Source: Dipetalonema caudispina | Taxonomy: Eukaryota; Nematoda; Chromadorea; Rhabditida; Onchocercidae | Length of the DNA: 64,000 bases | Assembly (NCBI GenBank): GCA_013365325.1 | Contig: JABVXV010000174.1 | Location: 62,001-126,000 of the forward strand | Direction of reading: 5' to 3' | In this document: positions 1 through 11,551 of the stretch, piece after piece | Layout of the letters: each line of letters begins with the position of its first letter | How positions within the stretch are numbered: the first letter of the stretch is position 1 | Translations under genes and position numbers: made by a program | Notes under the pieces: generated by a model | What the model was told of the DNA's origin: nothing | The model's database searches: none | The model's input: the letters and a program-made list of their open reading frames with translations, nothing else

Positions 1-50
1 ATCAGCTTAGAACGATTTATTTCAAAATTTAAAATATGCTTCTAAGGTAT

Positions 51-3000
51 ATGTCGAGCGAAAAAAAGGTCCAGTTGGCCAATGTTTTGTTCGGTGATAG
101 TTCTGGTTTTTGAGTCTTCGAAAATCCAAATCTACATCCTACAATTTCTTTCAATTGGATATTATGCCCAACAACCTATTACATTGATAATTTCTCTTAG
201 GTTCGTAGCTATGATGGAAATTTCACAGAAGAAACGAATGGCTTATTATCCGATGCTCAAACTGCGATTAAGCACCAGGTTAAATTTCATTGAGATCGCT
301 TTAGCGAAATTTGGGGGTTTCTTATGAATTAAGTATATATGCAAACGAAATAGCGAGGTGTTTTATTTAACGATTTTCAGGTTCCAAATGATCCATCCGG
401 CCTGAACACTGCTTATTGTCGTGATACTGGTGTCACCTTGCCGTTGAACAGCCATCTAATGCCACCAAAATCTGTTATACAAGATGACATACGTATGAAG
501 TTGGGGAGATTTGAACTAGTGAAAAAGAAAGGTAGATCGGAAGTATGGAATTTGTTTGGACAGGTTCGTTGTTTAAAGCAGTTGCAAGAAATACTCCCCG
601 CAAAATTTTCCCTTGATCTTTCATCTGTATATGAATGCAGTGGTAGAGTGATGTTGTTGCGCAGCAAAATATATGTTCCAAATGATTTATGGTAACCAAG
701 AAGACAGTGTTATATATATTGGTCGGTAAAGATCGAGCGGTCTGTATGGCTGCCATTGTAGGCTTTTTTCCGAAGGTTGGTACTAAGCCATGTTCGACAT
801 ATAGTTGCCTGGTTGCCCAGAATAGTGGTAAAAATTTCATTGTTGGAGCAACAGTTGGGCAGTTTTATTGGTAGGAAATCCATTATTTGTTGAGGTTAAT
901 AGAAACTCATTGAAAGCTTTTGTTAATTTTTGTAAAACTTTCATATTTAAGATAATCTGTTTTGTTTACTTTTCAGGTGCTTGACACAATTACTGGGGCT
1001 CGTCTACCTTATGTGGCTTGTTATGCATGCAAAGTGCTTTATACAGATACGGGTGGTGGAACAGGAAATATGACTCGTCACAGATGTCCCATCGGCAATA
1101 GCTACAAGGATAGCAGTGTAAAGTAACGTAAATTGTTGTTCCACAATAAAATTTGTCTTAATGATATGGATCGTAGAGATGCAGGGTACGGAGAGGAGAA
1201 GAGATTGTTCATTTTTTCCGATCGGGGTTTTATTTCGAAGTTGTATATATTCTGTCGGAATCGGAAATTGTTCATTTTATTGCCAATTTACTGGCTTCAT
1301 TTATAGCTCATCAACGGAAACAGCGAATGACACTTCCGGTCAGCAGTCTTTTGAAACCCTTACATCAGGATATGTCAGTCAGTTGTCTCCCGATACATCT
1401 ACTGCATACAGAAGGGTAATGTGCTGTTCTCTTATATGTTTTGATTTCTCGGTGATTTATGTTAAAAGCTACCAGCGTAGTAGGTAGACATGAAAGGGTC
1501 AGACGATTAATACTACAATTTTTCAGTTATCCTTAAGTCCCATGTCTTGTTTTTCCTGGTTCATTGTCTTAGAGTATTAAATACATCAATAATTATGTCG
1601 AAATATGGCATATAGATCCAAGGAAGTAATAAATGAATTAATAAATCTGTTTTAAAGACGACGTAACTTCTGAAGAAAGCAAGAATTCCCCGCCATTTAT
1701 CACGCAAAAGAAATGTTGTTACCTGGATGTAATCATATCTTTCAGGAATCCCCAGCACCACCTTCAGCTTCACATGCAATTCTTACGGCGCAATCGTCAT
1801 TTGAAACATCATTCAGTGATTATGATCGCCGAATATTTTGCAATGCAATTATGCGATGTTGTGCGATCGATTTACTTCCACCTGCTATTTTCCAGGTTAC
1901 TTTTTGGATTTCTTGATTTCGACTTTTCCAAAATTTCACATGCGGTCACTTTCGTTGAATTTGGCTCGGGAAGGATTGTATGTCACATATTTGATACAAA
2001 GAATGGATATGTTATTCATTGGAACTGTATTAGGATTTGCTAGAAGCCTGCAGTATTCTAGGACTGATTGATTACAAATTTAATTTCTTGTTACTTTTTC
2101 TCATTTTCATTAGTTAGCAGTTTATACCAGTATTCATTCAAATTTTTTTAGGGGGACGGAATGCATGGTGTCATCGAGACAGCCATATCGATTGGGCGGC
2201 GCTGTCGATGTCCGGATCGTCAGGCAATTTCAACACTTATTCCTGAAACGTCTACTCTAAATCAGGTTACCAACTTTTTCTAATTTCCTTATTTTTGAAA
2301 GCTAATTTTGTTTACTAGTTATTTGATGTGAATTTCTTGTGTACATTCTTGCATACATGTTCGGTAATGTTCATCGTGATTCCATATACGTATCTTAAAG
2401 ACCATGTTTGGTGATAATGTTTTGTTTTCACAGGTTATTGAAGCTAATACAGCAGTGGTACTGTCAGAATTGACTGCGGAAGTAGGACAAATTGCTCGTA
2501 CATCCGGTTTTTCATTTTCGGTAGAACGCGTTGCAAACGAAGATGATATTGCTGTTATTTCTGCTAATTATATCACAGCAGAATGGAAATATAAACATCG
2601 CGTTGTGAAGCAAGTTTTATTTGTAATTTTTTTTCGCGTGTTTTTTTTTTTTTTTTTTTTTTTTTTTGTTGATGATATTTTACTTCGGTAATACCTGGTT
2701 TTCACGTAATTTGGAGGGTAAAAAACCTTGATTTATGGATGAGTTTCAATAAGTGTACATGATTTAACTTGTGAATTTGTCAGTAATCATGCCAAATTTT
2801 CATTATTTATTTCAGTGTTGATACATTAGAAAAAACAAAAACAGGATTGGGAACAATGATCCGAGAAGCGGGTGAATCCAAAAGACTGTTATGTGTTACG
2901 GAAAACATTCCGAGTTGTAGTGGACAAGCCCATCTTTACTGCATATGTTATACATTGAATAATGTAACTTTTTATAAACTTAAAGTCATTCTAAATTATT

Positions 3001-5444
3001 AAAACCTTATAATATCTCTCCTCTTATACGATCTCAGAGGTATCTATTTGAGCATATCTTACTTAAATAATTGCTATTAACACTAATTTACTAAATTCAC
3101 AATATCAATCGCGGATAAATTCTGAATAAGCGGATAGATTGCTTGTCTTTAAAAATTCGTATTACAGCTCATCCATGAAATTTTCGGGGAATTATGCGAT
3201 CAGAGACACAATGTGTTTGCGATTTTTATAGAATGTCAGAAAATAGTTGGTAATCTTTTTTACTGCTTACATTATTTCCAGGAAAGGCATACTTTTCTTA
3301 GAAATTCTCAGAAGCACAAATAGCACATCTTTTGGGTTTGTGATAAGTTAATCTTTTCATTTTTTTGTCGCTTGCTTACTTTTTAGCTTATAATTTCTCT
3401 TTTTAGCTGCGATAGAAAAATTAGGCTTAGACCGTTGGGCTGATCCACCGGTCGAAAAAAGGGCTGGGCGACTTGATTACTTATTTTACGGTTATGAAAT
3501 GTTAAAATACGTTAAAGATTGTGTTCAGCATTTGTCCATTTCACAATATCCAGGTATGTTTTGTTTGTGTTCATTGTTTACATTTCTTTCGTCTTAATTA
3601 CTGTAGAAAGTCTCATACACGGTTAGTATATATTGTCTCGGTTTGAGGATTTGCTTTCTCATTTGGAGGTAACTTGATCTTATTGTTACTACTTAATGTG
3701 TATAGCATTTGAATAATGCACAAAATGTGCTGCTGAAGATCTCATGTTTGCTAACGGTATTTATTGCTATGTTTGTGGTTGCATATTCTTCAAACATTGT
3801 TAATAACGTGTAGCATTTAATATTATTGGAATTTATCAGTTTCAATCTGCTGATTGTAGTAACAAATACTTAGCTACTACACAGATATAATGGTACTGGT
3901 ACGATCGATTGATTGGTCAGTCGTTGACGAAATTCGAAAATATTTGGAACCATTTCATATTATGGCATCAATTTTCAACAATAAGTCAGCAGTATCTTTT
4001 CATATGGTAATATCTTATTCTTTCCTTTTCAGTTTCAAAATTTAATTCATTTGTTGTAATACTTAGTAGTTAATGTATTTGAATGCATCTGTAAATTTCA
4101 TATGCTTCTGTATTAATTGGTTTGATTTATGAAGAATTTTTTGTCAGGTGCAACCAGAATGGTTCGCATTAATCCATGAGTTCTCGTCAGATGATGAGGA
4201 TGGTGCTAGCAATAACGATATATCCACATGGGTATGTGCGCTAAGACGGAAAACGGAAAATATATTACAAAGTGCCACAGAATCAGTGATTATGCCTGAA
4301 CATCGCATGGCAACTGTTTTGAATCCTCGTCTCAAACATCTTCCAGTTATTTGCTCGGATGAAGAAAGGTTTTCTTTTTTTCGTTTTTCAAAATAAGATG
4401 ATCTTCTCTTTTATGAAAAATTGAAGTGATACTTGTACAAATTTTTAACAGCGAAACAAACTGTCATATTTCTTCTAAGTCGTAGGTTTCATAAATTTTT
4501 TAAACAGTCGTGCGGAAGCCAGATTTTTAGGTCAGAAACTTATTCAAGAATGCGGAAATTAATCGGAACATCCGAAATGAAGAATCTAAAAAGTGAAGAA
4601 CATCAGGCTGGTAAAGTTTGCAGTTAAAAATTTCATTTATTTTACGGAGCGAACAATGTGGGAAGAATGAAAAATATTACATCTTTCTTTGCTTAGAAAA
4701 TATTTAGATAGCTAGAGCATCTGGCTAATAAAATTTGCAATTCAAAATAAAATTTAGATGCAAATGATGGAGAACCGCCAAAGAAACGAATATCATTTTT
4801 AAGTTCATTGGAAGATCATGCAGTTATTGATGACGAACTGGAATGTTACCTACGTTCGCAGTATCCAGCATCTCAAACAAAGTTTGCTTCCGTTTACTGA
4901 TTCTTTTTGAATTACCTGTTTTCTTATTTATTCAGCAGTCACTTTGTCTATTTCATTTTTCTTCAGATGCTATTATTTATCTGCCTAAAAAGTGTGGCAG
5001 TATACCTTTAAAGTTAGTTATATAGCAAAAAAGCTTATCAGACTTTACTGTTGATTTTTTCCTCTGTGTTCAAAATGACGAATTGTAGAAAAATAGTTTT
5101 TCATTTCTAGAATGTCATACCAACATTCTACTTATACTGAGCTCTGTTAAAATTCTACTTTTAGAGATGTGCTGCAGTTTTGGTCCACTGTTGGTCAAGC
5201 GCAGTTTCCGCATTTATCGCTGTTGGCTCGATTTCTTCTTTCCATTCCAGCTGCTTGTGTGGTCCATAAAAGTCAAAACGTTTTAAAATTGACTCCTGAA
5301 CATCTCTCAAGTTTACTTTTGTTGCGATCATCATATGCTCAAACAGCTTCCAATGGACAAAGCAATCAGATAGCAGATATAAGCGTTACTTCTAATATTG
5401 GTGCTTCGTTACCTAAAATTGTAAATACGCATAATATCGGTTGA
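51..5444 (+). CDS. BED zinc-finger, hAT transposase-derived protein (17 exons)
   Basis: Exons: 51-68 (tentative), 201-278, 381-563, 977-1122, 1307-1415, 1746-1895, 2152-2265, 2434-2609, 2816-2963, 3168-3249, 3407-3553, 3885-4006, 4148-4368, 4508-4530, 4758-4853, 4967-5012, 5165-5444; about 712 residues, ending at TGA 5442-5444. Around residues 84-142 RSEVWNLFGQ is followed by CYAC, NMTRH and a Cys, the BED-finger layout. The middle matches the hAT transposase core: LPPAIFQGDGMHGVIETA, then QAHLYCICYTLNN, then LEPFHIMASIFNNKSA. The last exon holds the hAT dimerisation motif (FPHLSLLARFLLSIPAA). ZBED/DREF-like proteins of this build are usually DNA-binding regulators of transposase origin; that role is inferred. 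Where hAT transposases have a catalytic TD, this reads VTEN, so transposition is unlikely. The intron at 2610 starts with GC; the donor at 4854 (C|GTTCGC) is weak. Exon 1 rests on phase only; an in-frame ATG also lies at 36. Confidence 0.85.
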
Positions 5445-7092
5445 TCATTATGGTAAGGGTTATAGCTGTTGATGAGTTGAATGCAACCTACACTACTAAC
5501 GAGCTAAGATGGAACATGGAAAGATTCTGACAAGATCTTTCAAGGTAGCCGGGAATCTCGCTTCAAGTTAGTTGATTAGTGACGGCATTAAACGTCTCTG
5601 AACCACTATTTTTTATATGATCTGCAGACTAATCAGTTTGTCATCTCTAAATTTTAAAAAGAAAGTATTAGTGGCGATTCAGTTGTCATTTATTTTAATT
5701 ATTTAATTTGCATTACGAACTTGATGGATTATGGCAACATTGTTTGAAATGTTATAGATTTTGCACAAATCATATAGATTTCTTGTCATGTTTTCAATTT
5801 TGGTATTCATAGATTTTATTATATCTTTTAACACAGATATAGTTGAAGTAGGTAGGAATATTTGGAAGTTGATATGGTGAAAAAAAAGCAATGATTGAGT
5901 TACAAAATTTCGGAAATTATTTTCAATTACCATTTTTGTGCGTGGCAGGTATGGTTTTTTTTTCAAAAAATTCTGCAAATTTCTTGGTTATCGCAAAATC
6001 CTATCAAGAAGCTTTACTACGGCGATACGAAGGTAGCAATGGTTAAGCAAATCGAAGTATGAAGGTGCATTGCTTCTCCGAAAGTTTCAAACATGCGGAA
6101 GCGTTGACCCATGTTACCTGGTTAAAGGAATCACAGATAAACAGTTTATGAGGTAGTGTCTTGAGTTTTTCAAAGTAGCTCATATATGTCCCATGCAACT
6201 TGTGATTATACTAGCACCGCGATATGTGTTCCACTAAATGACTTGATAGTCCTTTTATTTGTATCGATTCATTGCCTACTTGCAGAACAAATATTTTTTT
6301 TTTCTTTCCTTTTTTCTCTGCAATGTTTTACATTGGTATCATGCTGTATTCTCTCATATTTTCAATTTTCTAAGCGCTTTTGCCATATTTCGAAATTCTC
6401 GTTGTTTTCAGGTATTGAATGGTTTTTTTTTTTTTTCATTTATCACTTGCTGTTGTAGAGTTTTTGTTAATTTTCTGTGATAAGTGTTTTGTAAGATACA
6501 TAGTATGTCAAAAGAACTCATGGATTCTTCTTTTGATTAGCAATCATTATTAGGTATCCTGGTGAGTAATTCATATCATCCTGCCTATTTCATATTTTAT
6601 TTCCAAATATGCTCTCTATATTTTGCCGCATTGTGATCTCATATCTAACTTGTGCAATTTCATTTTTAATTTACTGTAATCCGTAAAATGGTGGTTTTTA
6701 TCAAATGCCTTAGTTCTGTGATATGTGTTGTAATCGATAGCCGTTTTATCTATTAGCTTGAAGCTAGCGATGCACATGTACGTGGTATGGTAATATTGAA
6801 ATTTCATTAAAAACATTTCAAATTAGCTATAGCTAAAATTTACGAACAGAGGTGTATCTTTTGATATATTTGATCTGTCATTGATTATTTTACGGCGATT
6901 TGGCTAATTTCAGCAGTATGGAAATGTATGGTTTCAGGTCACTGATGTTTTCTAATGGTGTTACTTCAACTGCTTATGATCTCTAGGTTATTGTTTTAGG
7001 CAACAAAATCAACAGGTTGCTAGGTTTCAAAATCACTGATACTTATGCTTGCGTAAAATTTCATTGGCGATTAAGTAACGGAAGAGTTCTAA
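5445..7092. other. Intergenic, AT-rich
   Basis: About 1.65 kb between two plus-strand genes. Open frames here are short and low in complexity (Phe/Leu-rich translations of T-runs), and no chain of phase-compatible exons was found. The first part should include the 3' UTR of the hAT-derived gene and the last part the promoter or leader of the exonuclease gene. The spacing is much larger than the roughly 100 bases usual inside nematode operons. Confidence 0.6.
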
Positions 7093-8874
7093 ATGAATAT
7101 TATTCTAAAAACTTTACATCCGCATGTTGTGCCGTCTGCTTTGCATAAATTCTCTACGTTATGTGGGCATTTTGCTAAGGTAATTTTGCTAAATTCTCTT
7201 GACTATTAGTTAGAGGTACTTAGTTCACTTAACCTATTCGTGTAACACTAAAAATCTGATTTACCGTTTGTGGTTTGCAAAACTTTTGGAGAAATGATGA
7301 GTGACCTAATAACGTAAATCATTTCAAAGTTTAGTTTTTTATATTTTTCTTCATGCGGCTAAGGAATATCATTGTAACAATTGTTACATTCTTTTTTGAT
7401 GCAAAGTTTATCAAATGTTCAGGCAAGAAGTTGGAAACATGTGATGCAAGGTGTTTCCGTTCCGAAAATACAACCAATGAACCAAAAAGTACCTGCTATG
7501 AACAAGCAGAATTTCGATTATTTTCTTGTCCTTGATTTCGAAGCAACTTGTGAAGAAGGAATTAAAATTATGCCACATCAAGTAATACTTCTACATACAT
7601 ACATAGTTTGTATTATTCACTAAAATATTCAAATTTTGAATGTGATCCGGAATCAATGTTCAATTTCAAGGTAATGTTACTCGCTGTCCAAACAAATTAA
7701 TTTATGCATACAGGATATTTCAGGAGATAATCGAGTTTCCGGTTATACTGTTGTCTGGGAAAAATTTCGAAGAAGTTGGGCGATTTCATCGATATGTGAG
7801 ACCTACCGAACGACCAATCTTAACCTCGTTTTGTACTGACCTTACTGGAATTGTACAGGTGCAATAACTTACAGTATATTTTTTTCGAATGCACAGTTAT
7901 TTTTGCATGAATTTTTGAATTCACTGACTTTGTTATAAAGATTTTTCTTAGGAAACAGTTGCGAATCAAGAGAGTCTTCCGGAAGTTCTAAATGCTTTTG
8001 ATAAATGGCTTATCGATTCAAATTTAATTAACGCCGATCATTCGATGAAATCACTTTTTACTTTTGTAACATGTGGTGATTGGGATCTTGGTGTATTGCT
8101 CCCTAGCGAAACGAATTATCGAAATTTGGAGCTACCAGAGCAAGCTTTTTTATGATTTGTTACTTTAAATATTTACTACTACTACTTTTAGAATTACATT
8201 GTTCCGATGTAGTCATCTAGTTCAGTGCGTTTGTCGATAGTGTCGCGATTATACACCAGATATGACCATGTGTGAGCTAACTGCGAGTGCCTTACGGTGC
8301 TAACCGGTTGACCGTAATGCATTTGCTGGTTAAGTTTTCACAAGTAATTTATTTAATTTATTTTCTTCCTTCATTTGTGAGATCTTTATCTTTTTTTATA
8401 CTTCAATCAAATTTTAGCTACTTCAAGAGATGGATCAATTTGAAAAAAGCCTTCTGCAAATGGAAAGGTTATTTCGCCAAATCTCTAACAGTGATGCTCC
8501 GTGATCTGGAACTAAATCATGTGGTGTGTTTACTAAATGTTGCTTCCTTATATTTACGAAATTTTTCCATGTTTCAGGTTGTATACAAGTCTGTTCTAAC
8601 CTTTTCGTTACTTCTCACTTTTTTTTTGGATTGAATCAGGTTATACTACCATTCAAAAGTAATTCAGCAATCCCATCTTCCTACTAGTTGTCTTTATCGT
8701 TTCACATCCCGACATAGAGGGAAATTAATTTTCTTTTTGCAGGGTCGATTACACAGTGGAATAGATGACGTTAGGAATATGTGTCAGATTACGAGATGCC
8801 TTGCCAAGAGCGGTCACGTATTCCAAAATACATCGATTTATGTGGATGAGAAACATGATTTCGAAAATTTATAA
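7093..8874 (+). CDS. ERI1/ERI3-family DEDDh 3'-5' exoribonuclease
   Basis: Exons 7093-7179, 7423-7581, 7724-7858, 7952-8139, 8418-8523, 8743-8874; 268 residues, all phases closed, stop TAA 8872-8874. The order of conserved blocks matches the ERI family, closest in my reading to ERI3: YFLVLDFEATCEEG (D67, E69), EIIEFPVILLSGKNFEEVG, LTSFCTDLTGIVQ, FVTCGDWDL (D172), YFKRWINLKKAFCKWKG and GRLHSGIDDVRN (H229, D234). All five DEDDh catalytic residues are present. Family members trim 3' ends of structured RNA, including small RNAs, histone mRNA and rRNA; the substrate here is not deducible. There is no SAP domain, unlike ERI1. The first 58 residues are unconserved and lysine/histidine-containing; a targeting role is possible but unproven. 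Intron 4 must start with GC (GA|GCAAGC at 8140) to give LELPDYFKRW. Start ATG 7093 is the first in frame with a phase-0 donor. Confidence 0.9.
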
Positions 8875-9576
8875 CATATATATGTATTTCGAAAAAAAAT
8901 ATTGCAGCTCTTCGGGTCCTTGGAGAACTTTTAAAAAACTCAGAAGCAAAAGATGTTTAATTTTATCCTTGAATAGTGCATGCAAACTTGCTTTATGCGC
9001 ATTATTGAGCACACTGTTCAATATACCGGACTAGTGACAATCAAGGTAGAATTAAATAAATTATAAAAAATGAGCCCATACAGTTGAGATCAAACAATGT
9101 GATATCCTTTTGCAAATTTTTCAGAACGCGCTTTTCTTTCTGTACCACTACTTGTACGTGAAGTACGACGTATAAGTGAACGTGGACGCTTCTAAAATAC
9201 TACAACTTACACGAAGAAAATGTACCGTATTTCCCAAAAGCTAAAGTTTTAAGTACAAGCAGATGGTCCTATCACTCACCACCTACAGTTATTTGAAAAT
9301 TCCAAAATATTACCGAGATTTTTCCGACAGCCTGATACTTCTGCGAATTGAAGTTCCAAAAATGGCATATCATTACTGCATTGAGAATAAAACAAACACC
9401 TGGAAAGAATCACTAGGCATTAAAAGGACACATTTGTTTCGATTACAAATCGCATTTTCACATGATGTATTATATCATAGTAGGAAATAGCCACGGTTGG
9501 ATAATGTTAAAGAGTAGCGAAAAATATTACCAAGGGCTGAAAGGAAATCACTGTGATAGTACTACGCGCTAATTAT
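8875..9576. other. Convergent intergenic gap with exon-like open frames
   Basis: This gap separates the 3' ends of the exonuclease and the membrane-protein gene. After an acceptor-like TTGCAG (ending 8907) the plus strand is open for about 17 codons reading ALRVLGELLKNSEAKDV. After TTTTTCAG (ending 9123) a frame reads RAFLSVPLLVREVRRISERG and then stops. Both look protein-like, but I found no phase-compatible donor joining them to the exonuclease or to each other. They may be remnants, exons of an unresolved gene, or chance. Confidence 0.3.
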
Positions 9577-11551
9577 CTAAAACGAAGTGTGAAAAAAAAA
9601 AATTTTAATCTTATTAGGGGAAAAATCGAATGAGATGATCCGACGGTTGATGTTATCATCCTTTTCCACTCGATTGTATATGTTTGGTCTATTTACGATG
9701 TCTTCATAGTGGATAACTTCTGACGAAATGTGAAATGCAAAAAAATTTGAACGAATTACATAGTACGAATTAGGTGCAATACTAACCAATAGCAACAGAG
9801 CATAAAAGCATCATTCCACTTAATCCATTGACAAGACCGGTACGGCTTCTCATTTTGCTAAGATGATCAAGCCAAATGCCCGTTGTTATCACTGATAACA
9901 AATTTCCCACAGCTGATATAATGCATAGTACAAGCCACATGATTAGCATCATTTTCCATCGATACCTGGAATTAGTCAGAAATTTTAGTTTCGGTTTTCA
10001 AATTCAATTTCACATTCTATGCACAACAGATGTGTATGTATTCCTGATAATCGCCTTTCATAGTCTGCAAAAGAGTGAACAAGCACCGAACAAAATCCTG
10101 AAACTTATTCAACAAATAAATTATCCAAATCTTTTACCTATGTACAACTCCAAGTCCTATGCAACCGGTGGTAGCACCAACAACTGCAGCTACCACATTC
10201 ATATGGCATGTTCCCTGATAAGCAGATTCTTGAGCGAAACCTGGACACGTAAAACCATGAATCAGGAATCCCAACGATACGGCTATTTCGACGCGACACA
10301 AATTAATCATTATTGACAAATAACTGAAATTAAAATTACAGGTTTTTAAATTCATGAAACATTTTAAGGGTGGCTTTTTTTCTCCACCATTAATGCTAAT
10401 AGACATTTGATACAGGTTACATACTTGTCTGGTTCTAGACAAAGCAGCTGTTGATCTTTCCGTGTGATAAATAATTTTAACCATTTCTTCGTTTAATTCA
10501 AACTTTTAAGAACATAAATTTGCAAATTTATCATAATAAGATATTTGAAATAAATTCCTTCTCGTTTGGAAGATGAAATGGATTTTTGAGGGTGGGAATT
10601 TTAATAAATAACATTAGCAATCGACAACAATGGCACTTCATTGAATGAACCTAACAAAATTTTTCTGGATTCTATCCAATGGATTCTTATGGGATCAAAC
10701 CGAAATAGGATTGAAAAGGATTAAGAAGAATTTGAAGTAATCTGATTTGAAAATTTTGAAAAAAAAATCTTAATTTGAAAAAACCTTAAATTACGAAAGC
10801 TAATTTTAATTTATTCAAAAAATATAAATAACGGAAACTTGCTCAGTATGCTGGAATCCGGATTTCTGCATCACCGTATATGCTTTGTAGCGTCTCATTC
10901 GTGATTTCCCTTCTTCTAATAGAACATCTTCATCAGTTTCGGAGCTCTGAAAATATTTTAACATGGAAAAATGAAGCAATATAATGGTTTTCCATTCAAA
11001 ATTTTCAATTCCAATCAGACAGGAAAATTTCAGCAGTGGAAACTTTTTATAATTAATGTAAAAGAAGAAAACTTCCGAAAAAATCGTTTAGGAGGATGAA
11101 AATTCATAGATTATTTTAAATTGATTACAATTAAAGTCATTTTCCGTGGCAATGATGTTAATAAGCGTGATATTGATTTCAAATTTTCAAGGGCTTTATA
11201 AAATTGATCAGTAAAAAAATTCAGTCAAATTCGATATTAAATTAATAACCAAAGCAAAAGACTTAAGTGGATGGAATTTCAAATGACTAGTTGAAGTGAA
11301 AGAAATGATAGAAAGGAAAAACGAAAAAAAATTAAAATAAAACAAAGGACAAAAATAAAGACAGAGAGAGGGAGAGAGGAGGGGAAAAAAAAAAATGAAG
11401 AATGTTTTAAGAACAAGCATTCGAAGACATTATTGTTTACGGAACAGTTTGGGAAATTTTTGGTATTATAAATGTAAGAGTTCACCATTTGACTAGCTGC
11501 CTTGTGCACAATACGCAACGTTGGATCTTCAAGAGTTTTTAGTAACTCCAT
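9577..11551 (-). CDS. Predicted four-helix integral membrane protein, unknown family
   Basis: Minus-strand exons 11551-11486, 10946-10843, 10323-10138, 9965-9787, 9719-9577; 225 residues with all phases closed. The first about 57 residues are hydrophilic and acidic/basic (SSETDEDVLLEEGKSRMRRY), with no signal peptide. Four hydrophobic stretches follow: around CRVEIAVSLGFLIHGFTC, MNVVAAVVGATTGCIGLGVV, KMMLIMWLVLCIISAVGNLL and TGLVNGLSGMMLLCSVAI, consistent with a tetraspan protein with cytosolic ends. The tail (VIHYEDIVNRPNIYNRVEKD) is polar and contains a tyrosine in an acidic setting. I do not recognise the family; MS4A-like or other small tetraspan groups are guesses only. Intron 2 appears to begin with GC: the sequence is GA|GCAAGT, the phase is right, and using the GT two codons on gives an immediate stop in the next exon. 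Confidence 0.75.

Noticed and set aside
1896..2071. Open frame reading DFLISTFPKFHMRSLSLNLA directly after LPPAIFQ in the hAT-derived gene, suggesting a frameshift
   Set aside because: Splicing from 1895 to 2152 gives LPPAIFQGDGMHGVIETA in phase, which fits the hAT family better; the readthrough frame is chance.
4531..4610. Apparent one-base frameshift in the hAT-derived gene (stop at 4560)
   Set aside because: The 23-base exon ending at 4530 restores the frame to the next exon without any indel.
5445..7092. Operon linking the hAT-derived gene and the exonuclease
   Set aside because: 1.65 kb spacing is far above the usual intercistronic distance in nematode operons.
9876..10316. 146-codon plus-strand ORF
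   Set aside because: Antisense shadow of two exons and an intron of the minus-strand membrane-protein gene.
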